DNA of 64,000 bases from Paludibacter sp. 47-17 (GTDB lineage: Bacteria; Bacteroidota; Bacteroidia; Bacteroidales; Paludibacteraceae), in the NCBI GenBank assembly GCA_001898935.1, contig MKVT01000013.1, positions 248,001-312,000 of the forward strand, given 5' to 3'. The notes beneath the pieces are model-generated. The model did no database searches. It was not told the DNA's origin and was given only the letters and a program-made list of their open reading frames with translations. The position numbers were made by a program, and so were the translations under genes. Positions 53,984 to 63,702 of this stretch are shown here, in pieces. Numbering within the stretch: position 1 is the first letter of the stretch; each line of letters begins with the position of its first letter.

Positions 53984-55261
53984 TTATTTTTTCTTACCAA
54001 AGGCAGGATCAATCTTTACAAACGACGCCACCAGCACCGTGGGAATAGTGAGTATCACAATAATAATAAAAAACCATTGATACCCCACCAGTTCCTGCAA
54101 CCAGCCGGCCATCATGCCCGGCAGCATCATACCCAGGGCCATGAAACCCGATGCAAAGGCATAATGTGCTGTTTTATGCTCTCCCTCGGCCACCATGATC
54201 ATGTACATCAGGAAGGCGGCAAAGCCAAATCCATAGCCAAATTGCTCGATCGCGACACATATCAGCACCGTATAATAACTTTCGGGTTGAAAAAGAGCCA
54301 TATATACATAGGCCAGATTGGGTAAGGTGATGGAGAGCGCCATCGGCAACATCCAGAACCGAAGACCTTTCCATGAAATGGCGAATCCGCCCAGAATACC
54401 GCCCAATACCAGCGCTGCCACCCCTACGATACCATAAGCCAATCCTATTTGTTCGGTGCTCAGCCCCAGCCCCCCTTCGGTAACCGGATCGAGCATAAAA
54501 GGCTGCGCCAGCTTCACCAGCATCGCTTCGCCCAACCGGTACAGCAGCAGAAATAACAACGACAGTACAATTCCTTTTTTCCGGAAAAACGACAGGAAGG
54601 TAACTCCAAATTCCTTCAACAACTGATTATTATTCACAGCGCCTTGCTGCCGGTCGGCCTCGGGACGAGGCAAAGCGAAGCGGTGATACATCATCAGAAG
54701 GATAAAAATGCCGGTGAGCACAAAAAACGTGATGGTCCAGGCCAGGCGTATATTGCCGGTAACCCGCTCCAGTGCACCGGCAAACACGATGAGTACACCT
54801 TGCCCGGCAATCATCGCGAAACGGTAGAACAAACTGCGGATCCCTACAAAAAACGACTGTTTACCCTCATCGAGCGCCAGCATATAAAATCCGTCGGCCG
54901 CCACATCGTAGGTCGCCGAACTAAAGGCCATGAGCCAGAAAACAGCCAGCGTTGCCTGAAAATAAAACGGCATGGGAATGAGCAAGGCAACTCCGGCAAA
55001 TCCCGCTCCAATGAGCAACTGCATACTCACAATCCACCAGCGTTTGGTTTTAAACAGATCGACAACCGGACTCCAAAACGGCTTAATCACCCAGGGCAGA
55101 TACAACCAGCTCGTATACAAGGCTATATCGGTATTCGAAACACCGAAACGTTTGTACATGATTACCGAAACCGTCATCACGATTACATACGGAATGCCCT
55201 GTGCAAAATAGAGCGTAGGCACCCAGGCCCAGGGATTAATAGATTTTTCTGACTTCTGCAT
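53984..55261 (-). CDS. AmpG-like MFS transporter
   Basis: A 425-residue inner-membrane transporter with 12 membrane helices, in the AmpG branch of the major facilitator superfamily (opening WVPTLYFAQGIPY, then WLYLPWVIKPFWSP). AmpG imports anhydro-muropeptides for cell-wall recycling. It overlaps the SpoIID-domain gene by 26 bases, which supports a peptidoglycan role. Substrate is inferred. Confidence 0.85.
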   Translation of the reverse strand: MQKSEKSINPWAWVPTLYFAQGIPYVIVMTVSVIMYKRFGVSNTDIALYTSWLYLPWVIKPFWSPVVDLFKTKRWWIVSMQLLIGAGFAGVALLIPMPFYFQATLAVFWLMAFSSATYDVAADGFYMLALDEGKQSFFVGIRSLFYRFAMIAGQGVLIVFAGALERVTGNIRLAWTITFFVLTGIFILLMMYHRFALPRPEADRQQGAVNNNQLLKEFGVTFLSFFRKKGIVLSLLFLLLYRLGEAMLVKLAQPFMLDPVTEGGLGLSTEQIGLAYGIVGVAALVLGGILGGFAISWKGLRFWMLPMALSITLPNLAYVYMALFQPESYYTVLICVAIEQFGYGFGFAAFLMYMIMVAEGEHKTAHYAFASGFMALGMMLPGMMAGWLQELVGYQWFFIIIVILTIPTVLVASFVKIDPAFGKKK

Positions 55262-56537
55262 GGCTGAAATAATGAGTTAATATTTGCTGATAATCGAATC
55301 CTTTTTCTCCCATCACCGCGGCGCCTATCTGACACAGCCCTACGCCGTGCCCCCAGCCTGCGCCACGAAGTATAAATCCGGAAGGAATGCCGGGTTCATC
55401 GTATACTGCGTCCACTACGAAGGCTGAACTGTACAGGTGCGACTCGGAAAGCCATTTCCGGATTTCAAGTTCTTTCCCTACAACGACCGTACGAAGCGTA
55501 CCGACGATTCTCAGTTCGGTGATCCGGCCCGAAGCACCTCGTTTGAGGGGCTCCAGTTGCACGACCTGTCCGAAGTCGATACCCGATTTACGGGCCAGCA
55601 GGCCGGCCAGTTCTGTTTGCGAATACTGTAATTCCCATCGATAAAAATCGGTGGTTTCCTGGTCGTAATTGTTCAACACCTGCGAAAGCACCTGTCGGTC
55701 GGTTGTATTGCAAAATGCTTCGGGCGTACCAAGTATCCATTCACGGGCATTGTCGTCCCGGGTCAGATCGGGCAAGCCGCGCTGCGGAAAGGTATCGGTC
55801 ACCGGTTGCAAATAGCCGGGATTCGAATCGGCCCAACACGAATCGAATCGTTCGGTAACTCCTCCGCAAGCTTTATAATAACGGGCATCGCAAATTTCAT
55901 CGTTGTACATCAGCACCTTACCTCTCGTTTGCTCGATAGCTTCGCGAACCTGAGGCGTCGAAGCCCTCGCAATGCCCTGATAACGCTGACAATGATCGTC
56001 GGCACACACATCGAAATGCTGATGGGCATCGCGCTCGTACCATTTGATGATGCGATCGCCATCGCCCAACCGGTGAGCCGGGGTAAACGATTTATGTTCG
56101 GGATGGAGGATGGGATACAGCAGCCAGCTCCGCGACACCACAGCATGGGCCTTGAGCAGTTCGACCGATGCGTTGGCCGACATCTCGCTCGAGATCACAC
56201 TTAATAAATACGTTTCTACCGGTATACGGTTGATGACCCGAATCAGCCCTTCTTCGACGATCAGGCGGAGCTCGCCTGAAAAACGTTGCGTTTCGCGCCG
56301 TTCCCAATGAAAATCGACACCGATTACAACATTATGAATTTCAAAATACGACGAAGCATCGACCGGACTGAACACCCACTCGGCGGCGGATTCATTTCCG
56401 ATAAACACCTGATTATCATCGACCTCGGCTATAAATACTCCGGAATAGCCGGCGCTATTGCTACGAAACACACCATCGAGCGTGAACGACAGTTCGCCGG
56501 CCACAACAATTCCTACATCGATTACGGGTTCCTTCAT
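55236..56537 (-). CDS. SpoIID/LytB-domain protein without signal peptide
   Basis: A 433-residue protein with a SpoIID/LytB (amidase enhancer) domain in its middle and C-terminal parts: VISSEMSANASVELLKAHAV and GWGHGVGLCQIGA are the family signatures (SEMSANASVELLKAH; AGWGHGVGLCQIGA). SpoIID cuts glycan strands. The N-terminus (MKEPVIDVGIVVAGELSF) has no signal peptide, so it probably acts in the cytoplasm on imported fragments. It shares ATGA overlap with the DUF4922 gene. Confidence 0.88.
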   Translation of the reverse strand: MKEPVIDVGIVVAGELSFTLDGVFRSNSAGYSGVFIAEVDDNQVFIGNESAAEWVFSPVDASSYFEIHNVVIGVDFHWERRETQRFSGELRLIVEEGLIRVINRIPVETYLLSVISSEMSANASVELLKAHAVVSRSWLLYPILHPEHKSFTPAHRLGDGDRIIKWYERDAHQHFDVCADDHCQRYQGIARASTPQVREAIEQTRGKVLMYNDEICDARYYKACGGVTERFDSCWADSNPGYLQPVTDTFPQRGLPDLTRDDNAREWILGTPEAFCNTTDRQVLSQVLNNYDQETTDFYRWELQYSQTELAGLLARKSGIDFGQVVQLEPLKRGASGRITELRIVGTLRTVVVGKELEIRKWLSESHLYSSAFVVDAVYDEPGIPSGFILRGAGWGHGVGLCQIGAAVMGEKGFDYQQILTHYFSHAEVRKIY

Positions 56538-57439
56538 GGCATATCGGGGCTTATCTGATGAAACAAATCGGGAATATCATCACGGGTTATCTTGTTATAA
56601 TGCTCTTCGACCGGAGTGATCAGCACTCCGGCCATTTCGATCGCTGCCGGACTGATCAGCAATTGCCCGGTAGCTTCGGCAAAATACTGCCTGGGCCTGA
56701 AAACTTCCCGTGGCAGCACAAATGTAACCCATTTTTTATTTTCGTACAATACCAGCACATTCATCATCGGTTCTTCGCCGGGTAGCGCCGGCAGGCTGTT
56801 GTACAATCGGACAAACAGTTCGTGTGAAGCACCGGCCGATTCGGCTTCTATCACCCAAACTTTTCGAAGCACGCCTTTAAACCGGAGCAACTGCGCACCC
56901 TCTATCGATTGATATAGGGTTGAAAGAGTATGCCGGTTGCGGTTGAAATCGTCGATCAAAGGCAAAAACCCTTTGTTCCCTGCCTGAAAATGAAGATGAT
57001 CGGGGGCCGAAGCTCCGCAACGAGGCCCGTTGTAAAACACAACAAACTCGTGCAACTCTTTGGCGAATTGTAAAAAATCGATGTAATAGGGTAATAATTG
57101 CTGAGGCAGGTGTTGTTTATGGGGGATGGTAAAATGCTGTTGGAAAATAGGAAAGGGATTGACCAGAATCAGAAAATCGCCGGCATCGACTTCCCTTTGT
57201 TCGGCCGGGCGATTTGCGCTGCACAGGAAACACGGCCGTTTGGCAATGGAGCCGGCATCGGTTTTTGCCGTGGTCGAATGCACACGGGCAGGATTGAACT
57301 GAACGAGCACACGGGTATGATCGTACACGAACTCACGGGTAAGCACCTGCGGTAAACTACCGTAGAATTGTGCAGCCAAGGGCCAGTTCGCCACCTGCTC
57401 GTTCCACAATTCAAGCGCCTGTTGCATTAACGATTTCAT
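56534..57439 (-). CDS. DUF4922 HIT/GalT-like protein
   Basis: A 301-residue cytosolic protein of the DUF4922 family. CFLCSANRP (70-78) is a zinc-type Cys pair, and DHLHFQAG (147-154) gives H-x-H-x-Q, the active-site pattern of galactose-1-phosphate uridylyltransferases and of other HIT-fold transferases. I infer a nucleotidyl-transferase or phosphorylase acting on a sugar phosphate. It overlaps the exosortase-like gene and the SpoIID-domain gene by 4 bases each. Confidence 0.8.
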   Translation of the reverse strand: MKSLMQQALELWNEQVANWPLAAQFYGSLPQVLTREFVYDHTRVLVQFNPARVHSTTAKTDAGSIAKRPCFLCSANRPAEQREVDAGDFLILVNPFPIFQQHFTIPHKQHLPQQLLPYYIDFLQFAKELHEFVVFYNGPRCGASAPDHLHFQAGNKGFLPLIDDFNRNRHTLSTLYQSIEGAQLLRFKGVLRKVWVIEAESAGASHELFVRLYNSLPALPGEEPMMNVLVLYENKKWVTFVLPREVFRPRQYFAEATGQLLISPAAIEMAGVLITPVEEHYNKITRDDIPDLFHQISPDMP

Positions 57440-58008
57440 AACACCTCCTTTTTACCGGTGCGAACATGGGCCAGTTTTTCCTCCCACAACATCCACATCA
57501 AAAACAGCACGATGTAGAACAGATATTTAAAAACATGCTCATGCATTAAGTCGAACGATGAAGGATTCCGTTCAAACAAAAAAGCAATCATTGTGATCCG
57601 GAATATATTAAATATCCATACGATGAGCAAACCCACCGGGATGTACCACAGTTTTTGCTTCCAGGGACCGGGATACAACAACATGATAATAAAAAACAGA
57701 CACCCTTGTTTGATACCTGTACACGACCATACGACTTTCAACCGCTCTCCATGACTGAAGGCCAACACATTGCCATCGAGCCGTTCGGGAACTGCCCCCA
57801 TATAAGGCAGCATTTCCATTACATGATCGGTTACCCGGTCCGATGCCCATGCAAAAGGAGGGGTGATTTCGGTTCCCAACCAGGTTACCCGGTTGTCGTC
57901 GTCGTATCCGGTTACAGTCAGCTTCCAGGCAAAGTGACTGGCAAACAGCAGGATCGCGAAAAGAGCGACTGCTTTAACAGGCCGAGGCAGATCGGTAACT
58001 TTTTTCAT
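57436..58008 (-). CDS. Exosortase/archaeosortase-family protein
   Basis: A 190-residue inner-membrane enzyme with about five membrane segments. The transpeptidase triad is visible: Cys96 in WSCTGIKQ, Arg137 in NIFRITM and His156 or His158 in MHEHVFKY. Exosortases cut C-terminal PEP-CTERM-type tails and transfer exported proteins. The ATG at 58008 follows the tsaD stop by two bases and the 3' end overlaps DUF4922 by ATGA. No substrate with a PEP-type C-terminal signal is seen in this window. Confidence 0.83.
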   Translation of the reverse strand: MKKVTDLPRPVKAVALFAILLFASHFAWKLTVTGYDDDNRVTWLGTEITPPFAWASDRVTDHVMEMLPYMGAVPERLDGNVLAFSHGERLKVVWSCTGIKQGCLFFIIMLLYPGPWKQKLWYIPVGLLIVWIFNIFRITMIAFLFERNPSSFDLMHEHVFKYLFYIVLFLMWMLWEEKLAHVRTGKKEVL

Positions 58009-58010
58009 AT

Positions 58011-59039
58011 TTACAACTGTTGTGACATTCGGGCATAGGGTACCACGCCCCAACCGGCAAAATCCGATTTCAAGTACCGGAAATAACCGGCCATGGCTAT
58101 CATAGCAGCATTGTCGGTGGTAAACTGCACCGGCGGAATATAGACTTTCCATCCCGATTTCCGTCCCATCGACTGCAAACCGCTGCGAAGTCCCGAATTG
58201 GCCGATACCCCGCCGGCCAGGGCTATCGATTTTATATTCAGTTCGTCGGCAGCTTTTTTTACCTTCTTCAGAAGTATTTCAACGATTGTGTACTGTAAGG
58301 AAGCGCACAAATCGTTCAGATTTTCGTTCACAAAACCGGGATTACCGGCCTTTAAATCGCGCAACTGATACAAAAAGGAAGTCTTCAGACCACTGAAACT
58401 GTAGTTATAGCCGGCAATCGAAGGACGGGCAAATTTGAATGCAGCCGGATTACCGGTCTGCGCCAGCCTGTCGATATGCGGTCCGCCCGGATAGGGTAAC
58501 CCCATCACCTTGGCACATTTATCAAATGCCTCACCGGCGGCATCGTCGATGGTTTGCCCGATGATCTCCATGTCGGAATCGGAACGAACGACAATCAGTT
58601 GCGAATTCCCCCCCGATACGAGCAAGCAAAGAAAAGGATAAGCGGGGATGGAATCGTTGCCCCCGGGCGTACGGATAAAATGCGCCAACACATGTGCCTG
58701 CAGATGATTAACTTCCAGCAACGGAACCTGTAAAGCCTGGGCAAAACCTTTGGCAAACGAAGTTCCTACCAGCAGCGAACCCAACAAACCGGGGCCGCGG
58801 GTAAAAGCCACCGCCGATAGTTCCGATTTACGCACTCCCGCGTCGGTAAGTGCCTTGTGAACCACCGGAATAATATTCTGCTGATGGGCCCGCGATGCCA
58901 GTTCGGGGACCACGCCACCGTAAAACTCGTGAACCTGCTGGCCCGCGATCACATTCGACAACAGCACGCCATCGCGTAATACAGCTGCCGATGTATCGTC
59001 GCACGACGACTCAATCCCTAAAATTATAGTTGATTGCAT
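58011..59039 (-). CDS. tsaD: tRNA threonylcarbamoyladenosine transferase subunit TsaD
   Basis: Catalytic subunit for t6A37 on ANN-reading tRNAs. The 342 residues have GIESSCDDTSAAV, the metal site HLQAHVLAHF, LVSGGNSQL and YSFSGLKTSF. It probably starts the transcript that continues through the exosortase-like gene. Its product is the substrate used by MtaB. Confidence 0.96.
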   Translation of the reverse strand: MQSTIILGIESSCDDTSAAVLRDGVLLSNVIAGQQVHEFYGGVVPELASRAHQQNIIPVVHKALTDAGVRKSELSAVAFTRGPGLLGSLLVGTSFAKGFAQALQVPLLEVNHLQAHVLAHFIRTPGGNDSIPAYPFLCLLVSGGNSQLIVVRSDSDMEIIGQTIDDAAGEAFDKCAKVMGLPYPGGPHIDRLAQTGNPAAFKFARPSIAGYNYSFSGLKTSFLYQLRDLKAGNPGFVNENLNDLCASLQYTIVEILLKKVKKAADELNIKSIALAGGVSANSGLRSGLQSMGRKSGWKVYIPPVQFTTDNAAMIAMAGYFRYLKSDFAGWGVVPYARMSQQL

Positions 59040-59071
59040 GATTTGCCATCCTGTTAGCCCTCCCGCATGTA

Positions 59072-59101
59072 TTGTAATTTCGGGAGAAATCTCTATTTTT
59101 G
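59072..59101 (+). promoter_or_regulatory. Promoter of the tamB-like gene
   Basis: TTG (59072-59074), a 19-base spacer and TATTTTTG (59094-59101), an exact match to the phylum consensus. An inverted repeat CTCCCG/CGGGAG (59060-59065, 59081-59086) surrounds the -33 element and could be an operator. The site lies between divergent tsaD and tamB. Confidence 0.72.
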
Positions 59102-59123
59102 TACGATTTAAAAGCCCAAAGGT

Positions 59124-62100
59124 ATAAAAAAATCGGCAAAAATATTCATAATTCTTGGAGTCAGTATACTTATTCTGACCGCAACACCAGCTATCCTGCT
59201 ACAATTCAGCACGATACAGAATTTTGTTGTCGATAAGCTGGCCACCAGCCTTTCCAATCATTATCAAACCCGGATTACGGTAGGCAATGTTAATTACCGC
59301 TTCTTTAACCGATTCCGCGTCGGCAACCTACTTATTGAAGATCAAAAAGGCGACACTTTATTAAGTGCAACAGCCATCGATGCCGATTTTAACTTCTGGA
59401 AGTTGTTTCGAAAAAAAATTGCAGTCACCTCGCTCACCCTTAACGAAGTAAATGCCAATCTGGCGAAAGAACCCGATGGCACCATGAATTTCAATTTTTT
59501 ATTCAGCAGGGATTCGGTCAGGAAGGACAGCCTTTTTTTCGATTTAAGCATCACCACGCTTACCCTCCGCAATTCGAGGGTAACCTACAGCAATCTGACC
59601 CGGGAACGCAGGTATGTAGCCTTCAATCCCGACCGGATCCGGTTCGACAATATTAATTCCGAGATTTCAATCGGCATGTTCAGCCGCGATTCGCTCAACC
59701 TCACCGTAAAGTCGTTCGGGGGCACCGAACAATCGGGATTGAAACTGGAGAATTTGAGATTTGCCGCACGAGGATCTCACAAGGGAGTAACCATCAGCGA
59801 CTTCAACCTCCGGCTGCCCGAAACCAATATCCTGCTCCGTAAAATCAACCTGAAAGCCGAACGGCTGCAGCAAATCCTTGCTTTCGACCCGGGCCTGCAG
59901 GTCAACATCCCGATCGATGACGCCACTATCGCGCTCAGCGACCTGAAAGCATTCGTTCCCGGCTTTGCGGGATCGACTGAAAAAATCAAACTGAGCACCA
60001 CCATCTCGGGCCGGCTATCGAGCATGAAAGTGCAGGACTTGCACCTCCGTTACGGTTCGACGGTGCTCATGAACGCCAGTGTGGAAATCAGCGGGTTGCC
60101 CGATATCGAAGAACTGTTTATCTATGCGCAGGTAAACAACCTGCAAGCCAATCATACCGAGATCCAGGACCTTGTGGCCCGGTTGCAGAACCGGCCCTTC
60201 ATTCTGCCCGAAGAAATGCGCCGTCTGGGATTGCTGTCGTACCAGGGAAATATTACCGGATTTTTAAGCGATTTGGTAGCGTACGGAATCATCAAAACAA
60301 ATCTGGGAAATATCTCATCCGACTTATCGTTGAAATTTGAAAATCACCTGCACGATATTGCTTACAACGGCACCCTGCGAACCAACCAGTTCGACCTGGG
60401 ACGGTTTCTGGCCAGCGATCAGGTGGGAACGATAAAAATGAGTATGAACACGAAAGGTACCAAGCTGGTCGACAAACCGTTGAAAGGTACCATGACGGCC
60501 CTGGTCGATCAGCTCGAATTCAACAGATACACCTACTCACAAGCTTCGTTCAAAGGCGAATACGACGGAACCGGATTCAATGGCAACATAGTCATTAAAG
60601 ACGACAATGTGGATGCCGATTTCACGGGAATCCTGGACTTCAGAAACCCAAGGCTGCCCGTTTTCAATTTCGATTTGCTGGTAAAAAACACCGATTTACA
60701 TGCACTCAATCTCATACGCGAATACCCGGGCGGTAAACTGTCGTTTCATGGTACCACCAACCTGACCGGGAATAACCTCGACAACCTGAATGGGAACCTC
60801 CATCTTGAAGATCTTAAATTCGTGTACCTCAACGATTCGCTCACGTCCAACGATATCAGTTTTCAGTCGAGAACGGATATCGACTTTACGCATGTGAGCA
60901 TTAATTCCGATTTCCTGAACGGCTCTTTTTCGGGCGATTTCAAATACAGCACTATCGGCAACACCTTCCGTATGGTGCTTGCCCGCTACCTGCCCTCGCT
61001 GGCCGAAGGCGACAACAACAAGAAATACATCCCCAACAATATTCATATCGATCTCGAGCTCGGGAATACAGCCGACATGATACGGGTATTAAAACTTCCG
61101 TATAAGCTGGGAGGCGTCGCCACAGTGAGGGGCGATATCAACGAATCGACCAATACCATAGAACTCACCGCCCATCTCGATGCATTATCCACCGGCAATC
61201 AAACGTTCGAGAACTTCACTATCAATCTGGCCAACAACCGGCAGCAGCAATTGATTCTGACAGGCCGCACCCAAATGTATAACAGGAAAAATGAACTCCA
61301 AAGCTTCGTTTTGAATGCCAGTGCCGCCAAAGATCAACTCGATGCGCGGCTCATCTGGCAAAACAACGAAGCACTTACCAATGCCGGCGAAATCAATACA
61401 CGAACACGATTCAGCCGTGCTGAAAACGAACTGGCCGTGAACAGCCGGATTTTGCCCACCGAAATCATCATTTCCGATTCGATCTGGAACCTGAGGGCCT
61501 CGGAAATCAATTACCGTAAAACCGAAGGACTGCACATCCGGAATTTCTTATTCGAAAGCCAGAGTCAGTTTATCCATATCGACGGTATTGCTTCCGATAA
61601 ATCGAACGACAGCGTATTGGTGAGCATGAACGACCTGAACCTCGATTATGTGATGCGGCTTATCAACCTGAAAGGAATCTCCATCGGAGGGCTCATCACG
61701 GGCGATTTGATTTTGTACAGTTTGTTTAATGAACCCATTTACCTTGCCGATGTTTTCGTGGAAGATCTATCGCTCAACCAGTCGGTGCTGGGCAATGGCA
61801 CCATCAACACCCACTGGAACCAGAATCTGCGGCAATTGGACATTAAGGGCGAGGTATTGCGGAACGACCGGAGCGAAGTGGCCCGGCTCGGAGGAAGCTT
61901 TACACCCTCGCTCGACTCCCTGGATCTGCAAATCGATGCCCGCGATTTCCCGGTCGATTTTCTGAACCGCTACTTCGAAGGCGTTGCCAGCAATTTCAAC
62001 GGGCGGGCCCAGGGCGATTTCCGGATTGCAGGACCTACAAAAGCCTTGCGGTTCTCGGGCGATCTGATGGTAAACAGCGGACAGGTAACGGTGGATATAT

Positions 62101-63599
62101 TACAAACCACCTACCGGTTCAACGACCGCGTAATACTTACACCCTACAATATAGCCCTGAATTCGCTTACCATGTATGATGAAGAACGAAACAGGGCCCG
62201 GATCAACGGAAATATACGTCACGACGGCAGTTTCGACAATATGGAATACGATGTACGCATACTTACCGACAATCTGATGGTGATGAACACCACTTCGCAG
62301 GACGACGACTTTTTTTACGGGAAAGCTTACGCGAGCGGACAAGCCCGGATTTTCGGCGATTTCTCGGAAACCAATATTGTGGTGAACGGGGTGTCGCGCC
62401 CCAAAACGAAATGTTACTTGTCGATGGCCAGCACCTCGTCGGTTCTGGAAGGCGATTTCATCCGGTTCGAGAAAAAACAGACCAACGAGATCTACAATCC
62501 GGTCGAAAACGAAGAAAAACGACGTGCGTTTACCGACGAAACACCTTTCAACGTAAAAACCGACATCCAGCTGGAACTCACTCCGGAAGCCGAGATCGAA
62601 ATCCTGGTCGATCCCCGGGCGGGCGACAAGATTACCGGAAGAGGCAGAGGAAATCTGCGCATCCGATTCGACACCTTTTCGGATGTGGAGTTATTTGGAA
62701 CCGTGGAAATGGATCAGGGGAATTACCTCTTTACGCTGCAAACGGTGATTCGAAAGGAATTCCGTATCAACCAGGGAAGTACAATCTCCTGGACTGGCGA
62801 TCCGTTTGAAGCACAAGTAAACATCAATGGTTACTACCCGCTTACGGCCTCGCTCACCGACCTTATCGAGCCCGGCGAACTGCAGCAGATTACTTCGCGC
62901 TCCACCGTACCGGTCCATTGCTTGTTGTACCTTACCGATGACCTCATGTCGCCCACCATCCGTTTTGGCATCGACCTGCCTTCGAGCGACGAGAGCGTGA
63001 AAAGCAGGGTTACCAACATCGTAAATACCGAAGAAATGATGAACCGGCAGATTTTGTACCTGCTGTTGTTTCATAAGTTTTTCACGCCCGACTATATGCG
63101 TACTACAGCTGCAGTCGGTGTAAACGAAGGCTTATCGTTTGCCACGGCAACCTTTAGCGCCCAGGTCAACAACTGGATACAAAGCACCCTGAATACGAAT
63201 GTGTTTTCGATCGGTGTCGACTGGCAAAAAACCAATGCCGAATCGGACGAAGTAAAAGCACAGATTCTGATTCAGCCCAACAACCGGCTGGTAATCAACG
63301 GCAATATCGGTTACCGCAACGATAATATCAGCGAAAATAAGTTTATCGGCGATTTCGACCTGGAATATAAACTGATCGAGTCGGGGAAACTCCGTTTTAC
63401 AGCCTACAATCACACGATCGACAGGGCTCAGTTGCGCGAGGCGAAAACTACACAGGGAGTGGGTTTGATTTACCGGGAAGATTTTAACAACGTGCGTGAA
63501 ATGTTTGAATACTACTGGGATAAAGTGAAGAAGGTATTTAAAAAACAGGACGAACAGGCGAAAAGGAAAGCGGCGCCGGCGGAAACATCAGCCAACTAA
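59124..63599 (+). CDS. tamB: TamB-like translocation/lipid-transport protein, apparent ATA start
   Basis: A 1491-residue inner-membrane-anchored periplasmic protein of the AsmA/TamB family, which bridges the membranes and carries lipid or helps outer-membrane assembly. One N-terminal membrane helix (about 5-25), a long beta-groove of repeated short strands (about 40-1250) and a C-terminal DUF490 domain (about 1170-1450, with VEMDQGNYLFTLQTVIRKEF) appear. Reading back from the first in-frame TTG (59403), the frame is open to a stop at 59112-59114 and shows good homology. The first codons after it have no ATG, GTG or TTG; the natural start is ATA at 59124, 22 bases after the -7 element, followed by KKSAKIF. 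Confidence 0.85.
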   Translation: MKKSAKIFIILGVSILILTATPAILLQFSTIQNFVVDKLATSLSNHYQTRITVGNVNYRFFNRFRVGNLLIEDQKGDTLLSATAIDADFNFWKLFRKKIAVTSLTLNEVNANLAKEPDGTMNFNFLFSRDSVRKDSLFFDLSITTLTLRNSRVTYSNLTRERRYVAFNPDRIRFDNINSEISIGMFSRDSLNLTVKSFGGTEQSGLKLENLRFAARGSHKGVTISDFNLRLPETNILLRKINLKAERLQQILAFDPGLQVNIPIDDATIALSDLKAFVPGFAGSTEKIKLSTTISGRLSSMKVQDLHLRYGSTVLMNASVEISGLPDIEELFIYAQVNNLQANHTEIQDLVARLQNRPFILPEEMRRLGLLSYQGNITGFLSDLVAYGIIKTNLGNISSDLSLKFENHLHDIAYNGTLRTNQFDLGRFLASDQVGTIKMSMNTKGTKLVDKPLKGTMTALVDQLEFNRYTYSQASFKGEYDGTGFNGNIVIKDDNVDADFTGILDFRNPRLPVFNFDLLVKNTDLHALNLIREYPGGKLSFHGTTNLTGNNLDNLNGNLHLEDLKFVYLNDSLTSNDISFQSRTDIDFTHVSINSDFLNGSFSGDFKYSTIGNTFRMVLARYLPSLAEGDNNKKYIPNNIHIDLELGNTADMIRVLKLPYKLGGVATVRGDINESTNTIELTAHLDALSTGNQTFENFTINLANNRQQQLILTGRTQMYNRKNELQSFVLNASAAKDQLDARLIWQNNEALTNAGEINTRTRFSRAENELAVNSRILPTEIIISDSIWNLRASEINYRKTEGLHIRNFLFESQSQFIHIDGIASDKSNDSVLVSMNDLNLDYVMRLINLKGISIGGLITGDLILYSLFNEPIYLADVFVEDLSLNQSVLGNGTINTHWNQNLRQLDIKGEVLRNDRSEVARLGGSFTPSLDSLDLQIDARDFPVDFLNRYFEGVASNFNGRAQGDFRIAGPTKALRFSGDLMVNSGQVTVDILQTTYRFNDRVILTPYNIALNSLTMYDEERNRARINGNIRHDGSFDNMEYDVRILTDNLMVMNTTSQDDDFFYGKAYASGQARIFGDFSETNIVVNGVSRPKTKCYLSMASTSSVLEGDFIRFEKKQTNEIYNPVENEEKRRAFTDETPFNVKTDIQLELTPEAEIEILVDPRAGDKITGRGRGNLRIRFDTFSDVELFGTVEMDQGNYLFTLQTVIRKEFRINQGSTISWTGDPFEAQVNINGYYPLTASLTDLIEPGELQQITSRSTVPVHCLLYLTDDLMSPTIRFGIDLPSSDESVKSRVTNIVNTEEMMNRQILYLLLFHKFFTPDYMRTTAAVGVNEGLSFATATFSAQVNNWIQSTLNTNVFSIGVDWQKTNAESDEVKAQILIQPNNRLVINGNIGYRNDNISENKFIGDFDLEYKLIESGKLRFTAYNHTIDRAQLREAKTTQGVGLIYREDFNNVREMFEYYWDKVKKVFKKQDEQAKRKAAPAETSAN

Positions 63600-63702
63600 A
63601 ACCCTAACTAATTCTTAAGTAAAAAAAAGAGGCTGTCTCAACATAGAAATTAAGTCTCTGAGAATTGAATATTCAGATTTGTTCCCGGATAGGTATCCGA
63701 AT

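Noticed and set aside
59403-63599. Taking the tamB start as TTG at 59403
   Set aside because: It would drop the membrane anchor and 93 homologous codons that are open upstream and sit right behind a good promoter.
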